NCBI RefSeq assembly: GCF_003171715.1
Contig: NZ_QGHL01000004.1
Coordinates: forward strand, 434,001 to 498,000
Direction: 5' to 3'
DNA from: Novosphingobium meiothermophilum
Lineage (GTDB): Bacteria; Pseudomonadota; Alphaproteobacteria; Sphingomonadales; Sphingomonadaceae
Length of the DNA: 64,000 bases
Under the pieces are notes generated by a model. That model saw nothing but the letters and a program-made list of their open reading frames with translations. It did not search any database and was not told where the DNA came from. The translations under genes were made by a program, and so were the position numbers. Positions 1-7,981 of the stretch are shown one piece after another. Each line of letters starts with the position of its first letter. The stretch's first letter is position 1.

Positions 1-467
1 AGGGCGGGCCGAAGTTCCGCGCCGTCACCGGCTATGTCGCCTTCAGCGAGGGCTGGGCGCTCTATGCCGAGGCGCTGTGCAAGGAAATGGGTGCGTTTCC
101 CGATATTGCCGCCGATTTCATGCGGCTTGATGCCGAACTGTTCCGGGCCGCACGTCTGGTTGTCGATACCGGCATTCATGCCATGGGCTGGACCGAGGAC
201 GAGGCCGTGGCCTACATGAACCAGACCGGCCGCCAGCCGATGGAAACCGCGCGTTCCGAAGTGCGCCGCTACATCACGCTGCCGGGACAGGCCACCGGCT
301 ACAAGATCGGGATGCTCAAGATCATGGAACTGCGCCGCAAGGCCGAATCCGCGCTGGGTGACAGGTTCGATATCAGGGCGTTCCACGATCTGCTGATCGC
401 ATCGGGATCGCAGCCGCTGTCGATTCTCGAACGCCGGGTCGACGACTGGATCGCAAGCAAGACCTGA
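1..467 (+). CDS. DUF885 family protein, C-terminal fragment
   Basis: The reading frame is open from base 3 and has lost its 5' part at the window edge. The visible 154 residues contain the EGWALYAE segment and a following helical region ending in DDWIASKT, which are typical of the DUF885 family (putative metallopeptidase-like proteins, usually 550-620 residues and often secreted). Only the last quarter is seen, so signal peptide and most conserved residues cannot be judged. It converges on the MgtC-like gene, with a GC-rich hairpin between the two stops. The family assignment rests on the EGWALYAE motif; the biochemical activity is unknown. Confidence 0.8.
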   Translation, partial: GGPKFRAVTGYVAFSEGWALYAEALCKEMGAFPDIAADFMRLDAELFRAARLVVDTGIHAMGWTEDEAVAYMNQTGRQPMETARSEVRRYITLPGQATGYKIGMLKIMELRRKAESALGDRFDIRAFHDLLIASGSQPLSILERRVDDWIASKT

Positions 468-482
468 TCCGCTTCGCCATCG

Positions 483-517
483 GGGAGCCGCGCAGCCCAT
501 GGCCCGTCGCGGCTCCC
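483..517. terminator. Hairpin between convergent genes
   Basis: A perfect 10-bp inverted repeat, GGGAGCCGCG at 483-492 and CGCGGCTCCC at 508-517, with a 15-base loop, lies between the stop of the DUF885 gene (467) and the stop of the MgtC-like gene (525). There is no clear T run on either side, so it is a possible bidirectional terminator rather than a canonical one. Confidence 0.5.
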
Positions 518-524
518 TCGACCT

Positions 525-1883
525 TCAGGTCCACCATTCAAGGCTGATGGCGATGGCCGATGCAGCAGCGGCCACCAGCAGCGGCGCGGCGGCGCGCATG
601 CCATGTCTGCCGCCGCCAAGCGCAAGGGCCATGAAGCCCTTGAGCACCGTGTTGGCAATGACCGGCCCGGCCAGCACGATCCCAGCCAGTTCATCGCCAA
701 GGGCGGCACGCGGCAGACCCGAAAGGGTGAGCACGGCGGCATCGACATCCATCATCCCCGTCAGCGCCAGCAGCAAGGCCATGCCCTGCCCGCCGAACTG
801 CGCCAGCGCCCAGCGCGCCACCAGCGAAAGCACCGCCACGAACCCTGCAAGGATAAGCGCGGGGCGGAAGTCGAACGGGTTGCCAAGGTTCAGACAGCCC
901 CGCGCGGGCGCTGCCTGCCGCCGCCAGGCAAGCGCGGCCATGCCGACCGCGGCGATCACCGCGGGGGCCAGCGCCAGCGCCAGACTGGGCCATGCACGCG
1001 GGACCAGCACGAGGGTGAGCACCTGCACGCGGATGAACATGACCACCGACGCCAGGGCAATTCCGGCAATGAGAGCCCCCCGCGCCTCCGGTTCGGTCTG
1101 AAGCCGCCGTGCATAGGCGGCCGTCACCGCAGTCGATGAAACCAGCGCCCCGGTAAGCGCGACGATCATGATGCCGCGCCCCTGACCCCGCCCCTGCCCC
1201 CGCCCCTCACCCTGCTCTTCACCTTGGCCCATCCTGCGCGCCAGCACATAGCCCACGAAGGAGAGGCCCGTGACCATAACCACCACCATCCAGATCTTGC
1301 GGGGATTCCACGCCCCGTAAGGTCCGAACTCGGCATCGGGCAGAAGCGGCAGAACCACCAGCGCCACCAGCAGGAAGCGGGCAACGGCCTCGATCTCGCG
1401 TTCATCAAGGCCGCGCAGCAAGGCGTGCAGGGTATGGCGCGCGCGCAGCAGCGCAAAGCTGGCTGCCGCCGTGCCAAGGCCAAGCATGGGGGACAGGCGC
1501 GTGGCCACGCAGCCGATCGCCAGCGTCAGCACGGCGGCAAGCGCGCTGGTGGCCGAAAGCTGATCCCCGCGCACCGCGCTTCGATAGCCGCTGGCGATGA
1601 CAAGCGCTGCCCCACCCAGCAGGACCGCCATAGCCGCATCCGGGAGAAGGCCGGAAAGACCGCCGATCAGGCCAAGAATGCCGAAGGTGCGGATACCTGC
1701 CACCCGCCCGCCTGCGGGCTTCTCGCGCTGGGTCCAGCCACGTTCGACACCCACGATCAGCCCGGCCAGCACCGCAGCCGCAAGACCGGCAAGCGGCTGG
1801 CCAGAATGCATCTGGTCCGAGAGGATCTGGCCCGAAAGCAGCTCGGTCGGCGCGGCTGTGACTGGCTGGACGAAATCGGGCAA
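525..1883 (-). CDS. MgtC/SapB and DUF4010 domain membrane protein
   Basis: This 452-residue polytopic inner-membrane protein has an N-terminal MgtC/SapB-like part (about 25-150, including GLIVGVERGW and GIRTFGILGLIGG) and a DUF4010-type membrane region (about 170-420). MgtC proteins are linked to magnesium limitation and virulence adaptation; the function of the DUF4010 fusion is not established. I prefer the TTG start at 1883 because a strong GGAGGGAG ribosome site lies 7 bases upstream; an ATG 24 codons later (1811) is the alternative. A short hydrophilic loop near residue 225 is rich in Gly, Gln, Glu and Arg and is built from imperfect GRGQ repeats. The gene diverges from the amine dehydrogenase operon, with no evident functional link. 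Confidence 0.8.
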   Translation of the reverse strand: MPDFVQPVTAAPTELLSGQILSDQMHSGQPLAGLAAAVLAGLIVGVERGWTQREKPAGGRVAGIRTFGILGLIGGLSGLLPDAAMAVLLGGAALVIASGYRSAVRGDQLSATSALAAVLTLAIGCVATRLSPMLGLGTAAASFALLRARHTLHALLRGLDEREIEAVARFLLVALVVLPLLPDAEFGPYGAWNPRKIWMVVVMVTGLSFVGYVLARRMGQGEEQGEGRGQGRGQGRGIMIVALTGALVSSTAVTAAYARRLQTEPEARGALIAGIALASVVMFIRVQVLTLVLVPRAWPSLALALAPAVIAAVGMAALAWRRQAAPARGCLNLGNPFDFRPALILAGFVAVLSLVARWALAQFGGQGMALLLALTGMMDVDAAVLTLSGLPRAALGDELAGIVLAGPVIANTVLKGFMALALGGGRHGMRAAAPLLVAAAASAIAISLEWWT

Positions 1884-2180
1884 GCAGGCACTCCCTCCGC
1901 CCGGCGAAAGCGGGCCGGGCCTGTGCGCCCTGCCCTGCGCGATCCGCCCTGCGCGATCCGCGTATGGCCGGGACTCTGCAACTGGTGGATCATCCGGGGA
2001 TCAAGGGCAAGCCCGCCGCCACCGGGATCAGCGCCATGCGGATGGCCGAACCCTTCCCCGCGCTGTTTCGCACTTGCACAAGAAAGGCGTTGACGAACTT
2101 TTGACACCTGTCCAGTCTTTGCCTGTCGCCGCACTCGACTCGTTCCGGTCCCGGCGCGGCATCTGGGGGAAAATGCGAAG
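1884..2180. promoter_or_regulatory. Divergent intergenic region upstream of qhpA
   Basis: About 300 bases separate the MgtC-like start from qhpA and must hold both promoters. Near qhpA there are two TTGAC elements (TTGACG about 2090, TTGACA about 2101), but no convincing -10 hexamer at 16-18 bases. In Paracoccus denitrificans the operon is controlled by the AraC-type activator QhpR; no qhpR gene is visible here, so a binding site cannot be assigned. No coding potential was recognised in this stretch. Confidence 0.35.
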
Positions 2181-3989
2181 ATGAGCGTGGCCCGAACAGT
2201 TACCCGTCAACCCGTCGCCGATCAGGACCATCCTGTGCCCCAAGGCGCGCGCCGCGCCCATTTGTGGCGGTTTCTTGCGATCACGGCGCTGCCGGCCTCG
2301 ATCGTGGCGGCGCAGGCCGCCAAGGAGCCGCCGCGCGATCCTTCGAACCCGGTCGAGAGTGAAACCGGCATTCCTGTGAAGGATGCACTGGTCGTCGAAA
2401 AGTGCGGCACATGCCATACCGCAGATGCGAAGGGGAACCTTTCCCGCATATCGTGGGTGCGCACCACGCCGGAAGGCTGGGCGCAGGTCATCCGGCGCAT
2501 GTCGGCGCTCAACGGGCTTTCCCTCACCCCCACCGAGGCGCGCGGCGTGATCCGCTCGCTCTCGGCCACGCATGGCCTTGCCCCGGAAGAGGCCAAGCCG
2601 GTCGCCTATCTGCCCGAACACCGCAACATCAACGAAACCAACATTCCCAACGAAACGATCCGCCAGTCGTGTGCGGCCTGTCATGCCTTTGCCCAGCCGC
2701 TGTCGTGGCGGCGGTCCAAGGCGGAATGGAGCCTGCTGCGCAACCTGCACGTGGCCATGTATTCGCAGGCCGACGCGCAGTTCAGAAAGCCGGTGGAAGA
2801 CCCGACGCAGCCTGTCCCCGCCAATGGCGCGCCCAAGCCGCTGCCAGTCGAGGTCGCGCTTGAATACATGAACAGGCACGCTCCGCTCGTCACGCCCGAA
2901 TGGACGAAATGGCAGGCCCGCCAGCAGTCGGCGAAGCTGGGCGGCAAGTGGCTGGTCAATGCCTTCCTGCCCGGCAAGGGGCTTTACGCGGGCGAGATGA
3001 TCGTCACCCCGGCCAGTGACGAGGATGATTACGCCACCACCATCACGCTACGGTCGCTGGCGGATGGGTCCACCCTCACGCGCCGGGGCAAGGGGCTGGT
3101 CTATACCGGATATTCGTGGCGCGGCACCTCGTCGAGCGGGCCTGAAGGCGCGCGGCCCGATGCCCCCGAAGACCACGAAACGCGCGAGACCATGCTGTTC
3201 TCGTCCGATCGAAAGTCGGCCGAAGGCCGCTGGTTCTGGGGCGATTACAAGGAGTTCGGCTTCAACGTGAAGCTGACCCGCGCAAGCGCGGAGCCCACCG
3301 TTTCAGCCGTCTGGCCCTATGCCCTGAAGGCCGGTGCCAAGGGCGCAACACTGACCCTGATCGGCGATGCCTTCCCCGCTGGCCTGAAACCCGCCGACAT
3401 CGATCTGGGCAAGGGCGTGACGGTTACGAAGATCGTTTCCGCCAGCCCGACGCAGGCGGTGCTCAGCGTCGATGTGGCGGCCGATGCCCCGGTCGGTGCG
3501 CACGATGTCGGCCTTGGCGGATCGGTGCTGGCGGCCGGGCTGCCGATCTACAGGAAGGTCGATTACATCAAGGTCACGCCGGAAACCGCGATTGCCCGGC
3601 TTGGCGGGAGCGAAAAGCACACGCCCGGCCATGCCCAGTTCGATGCCATCGGCTTTGACGCCGGTCTCGACGGCAAGCCCTACACACCCGACGATGTTGC
3701 GCTTGGCCCCATCGACGTGACCTGGACGATGGAGGAAATGCAGACCGTCTATTACGACGACGACGTGAACTATGTCGGCAAACTGAGCCAGACCGCGCTG
3801 TTCACGCCCGCAATCGACGGCCCCAATCCCGAACGCAAGTGGGGGCGCAACAATTACGGCGAAGTCTGGGTCGTCGCTACTGCCAAGAACGAGTTCGATG
3901 CGCTGGGCAAGCCGCTCAAGGGCCGCTCGTTCATGGTCGTGACGGTGCCCGCCTACAAGCGCTGGGATCAGCCGGAGGTGGCCAAGTGA
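2181..3989 (+). CDS. qhpA: Quinohemoprotein amine dehydrogenase alpha subunit (diheme)
   Basis: This is the periplasmic diheme subunit of QHNDH, which oxidises primary amines to aldehydes and passes electrons from the gamma-subunit quinone through two c-type hemes to soluble acceptors. The 602-residue precursor has a hydrophobic leader (about 30-48). It has two heme-attachment motifs, CGTCH (Cys75, Cys78, His79) and CAACH (Cys164, Cys167, His168), followed by beta-rich C-terminal domains. The leader is long, so the mature protein probably starts near residue 48. The start is ATG 2181, with a GGGGG tract 12 bases upstream. It is the first gene of the A-D-C-B-G-F-E operon, and its stop overlaps the qhpD start. 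Assignment is firm from the two hemes plus all downstream partners. Confidence 0.95.
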   Translation: MSVARTVTRQPVADQDHPVPQGARRAHLWRFLAITALPASIVAAQAAKEPPRDPSNPVESETGIPVKDALVVEKCGTCHTADAKGNLSRISWVRTTPEGWAQVIRRMSALNGLSLTPTEARGVIRSLSATHGLAPEEAKPVAYLPEHRNINETNIPNETIRQSCAACHAFAQPLSWRRSKAEWSLLRNLHVAMYSQADAQFRKPVEDPTQPVPANGAPKPLPVEVALEYMNRHAPLVTPEWTKWQARQQSAKLGGKWLVNAFLPGKGLYAGEMIVTPASDEDDYATTITLRSLADGSTLTRRGKGLVYTGYSWRGTSSSGPEGARPDAPEDHETRETMLFSSDRKSAEGRWFWGDYKEFGFNVKLTRASAEPTVSAVWPYALKAGAKGATLTLIGDAFPAGLKPADIDLGKGVTVTKIVSASPTQAVLSVDVAADAPVGAHDVGLGGSVLAAGLPIYRKVDYIKVTPETAIARLGGSEKHTPGHAQFDAIGFDAGLDGKPYTPDDVALGPIDVTWTMEEMQTVYYDDDVNYVGKLSQTALFTPAIDGPNPERKWGRNNYGEVWVVATAKNEFDALGKPLKGRSFMVVTVPAYKRWDQPEVAK

Positions 3990-5440
3990 CGACGACCCTT
4001 GCCCCGAAATATCGGCGCGGCGACATTCACCTGTTCGAAGCGGAAGGCGCGGGCTTCGTCTATCTGGCTTCGGCGGGCGCCATTTTCGCGCTGGATGAAG
4101 GCGCGGCCAGCGTCATGGCGCTACTGGGCGAAAGGCAGCTGGCCTATGGCGAAATGGTGGGCGCGCTGGTCGAAAAGGGCTATTCGCGCGCCGATGCCGA
4201 AGATCTGATCCGCGAACTGCGCGCCGTGCGCGGCATCGTCTCGGACGAGATCCGCGAAGCGCCGCTGGCCCCTGCGGCCCCGCCTGAGGACTATCCGTTG
4301 CAGGCGCTGGTGCTGAACGTGACGAACCAGTGCAACCTTGCCTGCACCTATTGCTACGAGTTCGGCGCAGACAAGATCGCCACCCCTGCGGGCAAGCCCA
4401 AATACATGTCGCTGGAAACGGCGAAGACCTCGGTCGATTTCCTGCTCAAGAGTTCGGGCGAGCGCGAGGTGCCGCACATCACCTTCTTCGGCGGCGAAAC
4501 CCTGATGAACTTCAAGCTGCTGCGCGACGTGGTGCTCTATGCCAACGAGGCAGCGGCCGCAGTCGGCAAACGCATGACCTACAGCCTGACGACCAATGCC
4601 ACGCTGCTGACCGACGAAATCATCCAGTTCCTGTCCGATCAGGCCATCGGCGTGACGGTTTCGATGGATGGCCCGCCCGATCTTCAGGACCGGCATCGCA
4701 TCTACAAGAACGGCAAGGGTTCCTATGCGGTGATGGAGCCGCGGCTCAGAAAGCTTATTGCAGGGCACAAGACCCGCGCGATCACCGCCCGCGTCACCCT
4801 TACCGAAGGCGTGACCGACGTGATCCGCATCTACCGCCATCTGAAGGACGATCTCGGCTTTCACGAAGTGGGCTTTGCGCCGGTAACGGATTCCGGCGCG
4901 CAGGCCTACACGCTCGATGCCGATGGCATGGACACGGTGGTTGCCGCCTTCCACGAACTCGCGGCGGAATGGCTCAGCTTCGCCTTGCGCGGCGAGATGC
5001 ACGGGTTTTCCAACGTATCGGAAACGATCAGCGAACTGATACAGGGCACCAACAAGTCGCACCCTTGCGGCGCGGGACTGGGACTGGTCGGCGTCAGCCC
5101 GTCGGGCGATCTTTCGCCCTGCCACCGCTTCACCGATGCCGATACCCACGTGCTGGGCCATGTGACGACCGGCCTCGACAAGGAAAAGCGCACCGATTTC
5201 CTGACGCGCGGCCACGTGGGCGCGAAATACGAATGCTCCACCTGCTGGGCGCGGCCGCTCTGTGCGGGCGGCTGCCATCACGAAGCCTTCGTCCGCTATG
5301 GCGATACGGGCCACGCCAATCTGCATTACTGCGACTGGATCCGCGAATGGACCGAAACCTGCCTCAAGATCTACGGCACGGTCGCCCGGCGCAATCCTGA
5401 GTTTCTTGAACGCTTTGCTGCACGAAAGGGCTTGTCATGA
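3986..5440 (+). CDS. qhpD: Radical SAM/SPASM thioether-forming enzyme for QHNDH gamma subunit
   Basis: QhpD is a cytoplasmic radical S-adenosylmethionine enzyme known to form the Cys-Asp/Glu thioether bridges in the gamma subunit before export. The 484-residue protein has an N-terminal domain resembling a peptide-recognition element (1-95). The radical SAM core follows, with the 4Fe-4S motif Cys116-x3-Cys120-x2-Cys123 (CNLACTYC) and the GGETLMN loop. A C-terminal SPASM region holds Cys residues at CGAG, SPCHRF, CSTCWARPLCAGGC and HYCDW. The GTG start at 3986 lies inside the qhpA stop (GTGA overlap) and follows a GGAGGTG ribosome site at 3974-3980, fixing the start. The substrate gene qhpC overlaps its 3' end by 4 bases. 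Confidence 0.95.
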   Translation: MTTTLAPKYRRGDIHLFEAEGAGFVYLASAGAIFALDEGAASVMALLGERQLAYGEMVGALVEKGYSRADAEDLIRELRAVRGIVSDEIREAPLAPAAPPEDYPLQALVLNVTNQCNLACTYCYEFGADKIATPAGKPKYMSLETAKTSVDFLLKSSGEREVPHITFFGGETLMNFKLLRDVVLYANEAAAAVGKRMTYSLTTNATLLTDEIIQFLSDQAIGVTVSMDGPPDLQDRHRIYKNGKGSYAVMEPRLRKLIAGHKTRAITARVTLTEGVTDVIRIYRHLKDDLGFHEVGFAPVTDSGAQAYTLDADGMDTVVAAFHELAAEWLSFALRGEMHGFSNVSETISELIQGTNKSHPCGAGLGLVGVSPSGDLSPCHRFTDADTHVLGHVTTGLDKEKRTDFLTRGHVGAKYECSTCWARPLCAGGCHHEAFVRYGDTGHANLHYCDWIREWTETCLKIYGTVARRNPEFLERFAARKGLS

Positions 5441-5763
5441 AGCACCTGAAACCCCTCAACAAGAAGGCACTGCGGATCGAGGAAACGATCTCCTCCACCG
5501 AGGAGGACGTGATCGCGCTCCAGCAGAAGCCGATGCACACGCCGATGGGCTGCTCGATCTCGTTCTCGCCCGGATGGGAAGTCGATGCGGGCGGCGGCAC
5601 CGCGGGTCTGTGCCAGCCGGCAGAGCGCGACATCTACGATTGCTATGTCACCTGCTTCTGGCCGGTGCAGGTGCCCGATCACGTCAACTATTCGCCCGAC
5701 TGGGCCAGCAATTGCGCGACCGCGGCCAAGGACTGGCGCAGCCTCGACATCATCTTCCCGTAA
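5437..5763 (+). CDS. qhpC: QHNDH gamma subunit, carrier of cysteine tryptophylquinone
   Basis: This 108-residue protein is the catalytic subunit that becomes cross-linked. Spacing matches the known Paracoccus mature protein (Cys7-Glu16, Cys27-Asp33, Cys41-Asp49 thioethers and Cys37-Trp43 quinone) when 32 is added to each number: Cys39-Glu48, Cys59-Asp65, Cys73-Asp81 and Cys69-Trp75. All eight cross-link residues are present. Residues 1 to about 30 form the hydrophilic leader that the operon protease is expected to remove; there is no Sec signal, consistent with export by the dedicated ABC transporter. The ATG overlaps the qhpD stop (ATGA). The cross-link pattern is inferred from spacing with the characterised family. 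Confidence 0.97.
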   Translation: MKHLKPLNKKALRIEETISSTEEDVIALQQKPMHTPMGCSISFSPGWEVDAGGGTAGLCQPAERDIYDCYVTCFWPVQVPDHVNYSPDWASNCATAAKDWRSLDIIFP

Positions 5764-5775
5764 AGCTCGCGCATC

Positions 5776-5807
5776 GCCCGCGCCTTTCGATGCCCGCGCC
5801 TTTCGAT
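5776..5807 (+). repeat. Tandem 16-bp direct repeat in the qhpC-qhpB gap
   Basis: Two perfect adjacent copies of GCCCGCGCCTTTCGAT (5776-5791 and 5792-5807) fill much of the 68-base gap between qhpC and qhpB. This is the only sizeable gap inside the operon. The repeat could be a replication-slippage duplication or could affect translation or mRNA stability between two structural subunits. Confidence 0.9.
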
Positions 5808-5831
5808 CATCTCCCTGCGGAAGAACACGCC

Positions 5832-6932
5832 ATGAAGAAACTCGGTCTTGCGATTGCTGCTCTCACCACCGGAATCGCTGCGGGCGCCGTGCCGGCCATT
5901 GCGTCAACCGTGTTCATGGGTTCCTACCCGGACAAGATGCTGATCGTCGACGAGGCGACCGGCGAGGTGAAGGACCGCCTGACGCTGGCATCGGGCCTGC
6001 CCACTTCGATGCGCCTGTCGAACGACAGCAAGAAGATCTACGTCACCACGATCACGACCAGCGGGATCGAGGTGATCGACACGGCCACCAGAAAGGTGGT
6101 CAATTCCTTCAGCCTCAACACCCCGACCACGCGCTACCGCTTCAACGGCGGGGTGCCCGATCCTTCGGGCCGATTCTTCTACACCATGCTGCAAAGGTTC
6201 GAGAAGCTTCAGGACCGCTGGACCATCAGCCCACAGATGTTTGGCGTGATCGACCTGACGAAGAAGGCCGTGGTCCGCACCGCCGATGTGCCCGAAGAAG
6301 ACGTGCGCACGGGCGCAGGGCGCGGCAACTACATGATGTCGCCCGACGGCAAGACCATGTTCCTGATCCGCGACAAGGTGATGATCGTGGATACGGCCAC
6401 CCTGAAGGTCACGGACCGGCTGGAGTTTTCGAAGCCGGAAGCGACCGGCATCGAAGGTGTGAGCTTTGGCGGGGGCGTGGAAACCCTGCGCAACCCGGCC
6501 GAGTATGTCTCGATGTTCACGGCGCAAGACCCCTACATCCGCAACAAGGTCTATGGCGTCGGCCGCTTCAATCTGGCGACGAAGTCCTTCGATTTCCGCC
6601 CCATCGGCCCCGCGCCGGTCGGCGGGGGCATGGCTGGCCTGCAAGTGTCAAAGGACATGAAGGAAGGCTGGACCGTGGTGACGCAGGAGAAGGTCGGCAA
6701 CAAGCGCTGCGAGTTCTGGCACCTCGACCTGACGACCAACCTGGTGAAGAACAAGGCCGAGTTCCCCTGCCGCACGCGCTTCCAGTTCGGCATGTCGGGC
6801 GATGGCAAGATGCTCTACATCTATGGCGCGAGCTACGACATCGAGATGTACGATGCGCAGACGCTGCAACACATCAAGACCATCGATCTTGGAAACGATA
6901 CCACGGGCGCGGGGATGATCATCACGCAGTGA
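5832..6932 (+). CDS. qhpB: QHNDH beta subunit (beta-propeller)
   Basis: This 366-residue protein is the periplasmic beta subunit, a seven-bladed propeller that packs against the gamma subunit and helps to form the active site. It starts with a Sec signal peptide (MKKLGLAIAALTTG, cleavage near ASA-type residues 20-25). Repeated propeller strands follow, such as GSYPDKMLIVDEATGEV, IEVIDTATRKV and MLYIYGASYDIEMYDAQT. I start at ATG 5832, preceded by CGGAAG; an upstream extension of the frame lacks a leader. It follows qhpC and its stop overlaps the qhpG start by 4 bases. Size is usual for the family. Confidence 0.94.
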   Translation: MKKLGLAIAALTTGIAAGAVPAIASTVFMGSYPDKMLIVDEATGEVKDRLTLASGLPTSMRLSNDSKKIYVTTITTSGIEVIDTATRKVVNSFSLNTPTTRYRFNGGVPDPSGRFFYTMLQRFEKLQDRWTISPQMFGVIDLTKKAVVRTADVPEEDVRTGAGRGNYMMSPDGKTMFLIRDKVMIVDTATLKVTDRLEFSKPEATGIEGVSFGGGVETLRNPAEYVSMFTAQDPYIRNKVYGVGRFNLATKSFDFRPIGPAPVGGGMAGLQVSKDMKEGWTVVTQEKVGNKRCEFWHLDLTTNLVKNKAEFPCRTRFQFGMSGDGKMLYIYGASYDIEMYDAQTLQHIKTIDLGNDTTGAGMIITQ

Positions 6933-7981
6933 CCGCGCCGTCGATCCTTCTGAGGGGGCAAGGTGTCGCGATTGCCACGTCCGCGCACCTTCTGGACCGG
7001 GCCGGGTTCGCGTTCCTGCGCGAGCCCGGCCTTCGCCGTCCGGTCCCGGTCATCATGCTCAGCGATGCGGCGCTGAGCCTGCTGCGCGATGTCTTCGGCC
7101 AGCCCGCCCTGTTTGCGGACAGGCCCCGGATCGCGCGGCGCGTGGTGAAGTGGGGCAGCGCCGAGGCCAGCGCAATGCCCCACGGCGCGGTGGTTGTCTC
7201 GGAAGACGACCTTGCAGATGTTCTTGATTTGCTTCCCCACGGAAACGGCACTGGACAAGGGGCAGCGACCAGACAAGCCGAGGCCGTTCAAAAGAGCTTC
7301 GCCATCCATGCCATGCCGCCCTTTCCTGCCGCAGAAGTGCTGCGGTTTGGAGAGCGTCTTTCCTCAACCGCACGAGTAAGGCTGAGGGTGGATGCGCCTG
7401 CGCAGACCTGCTGGATCGAGGCGGTGGATGCGGGCTGGCTGTTTCTCATCCCCGATGGGCACGGCGATGCATGGCTGCTGGCGGTGGGCGGCGCGCCGGA
7501 AGTTCTGGCGGCCAGCGCGCCGATGATCGCCCCCCTGATCGAAAGCATGGCCCCCTCTGGCGGGCAGTTCGATACCAGCCCCCGGATGCTGGCCGGGCTG
7601 GCGGGCGATGGCTGGCTGGCGTGCGGCACCGCGGCCATTGCCTTTGATCCGATCTGCGGCGATGGCACCGCCCAGGCCGCGCGCGAGGGCATTCTTGCCG
7701 CCGCGCTGATCGGCGCGCTGGCGCGGGGCGAAGACCCTGCGCTGCTGGCCGAACACTATCATTCGCTCCTGCTGGCGGCGCTGCGCCGCCATCTTCAGCT
7801 TTCGCTGCCGTTCTACGCCAATGGCGGCACGGGCCGCTGGTGGCACGAACACTATGCCAGCACGAGGGCCGGCTACGACCAGACCACCGCGCTGCTGGCA
7901 AGGCGATCCGAACCGCGCTTTGCCCTGCACGGCTTCGACCTGGTCCGCCGCCCCGCCTTCGGCTGCGAAAGGGCGGCATGA
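6929..7981 (+). CDS. qhpG: QHNDH-associated FAD-dependent monooxygenase
   Basis: By position and sequence character this is QhpG, a single-component flavin monooxygenase that in Paracoccus hydroxylates the Trp of the cross-linked gamma subunit to start quinone formation. The GTG start at 6929 overlaps the qhpB stop (GTGA), giving 350 residues. The N-terminal strand-loop-helix that should bind FAD reads LRGQGVAIATSAHLLDRAG, so the usual GxGxxG is reduced to GQGVAIA. A later GDGTAQAAREG segment (about 240) resembles the second FAD loop of the group A monooxygenases. It is shorter than typical members (about 380-450). Its stop overlaps the ABC transporter start. Function is inferred from operon and family. 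Confidence 0.82.
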   Translation: MTAPSILLRGQGVAIATSAHLLDRAGFAFLREPGLRRPVPVIMLSDAALSLLRDVFGQPALFADRPRIARRVVKWGSAEASAMPHGAVVVSEDDLADVLDLLPHGNGTGQGAATRQAEAVQKSFAIHAMPPFPAAEVLRFGERLSSTARVRLRVDAPAQTCWIEAVDAGWLFLIPDGHGDAWLLAVGGAPEVLAASAPMIAPLIESMAPSGGQFDTSPRMLAGLAGDGWLACGTAAIAFDPICGDGTAQAAREGILAAALIGALARGEDPALLAEHYHSLLLAALRRHLQLSLPFYANGGTGRWWHEHYASTRAGYDQTTALLARRSEPRFALHGFDLVRRPAFGCERAA

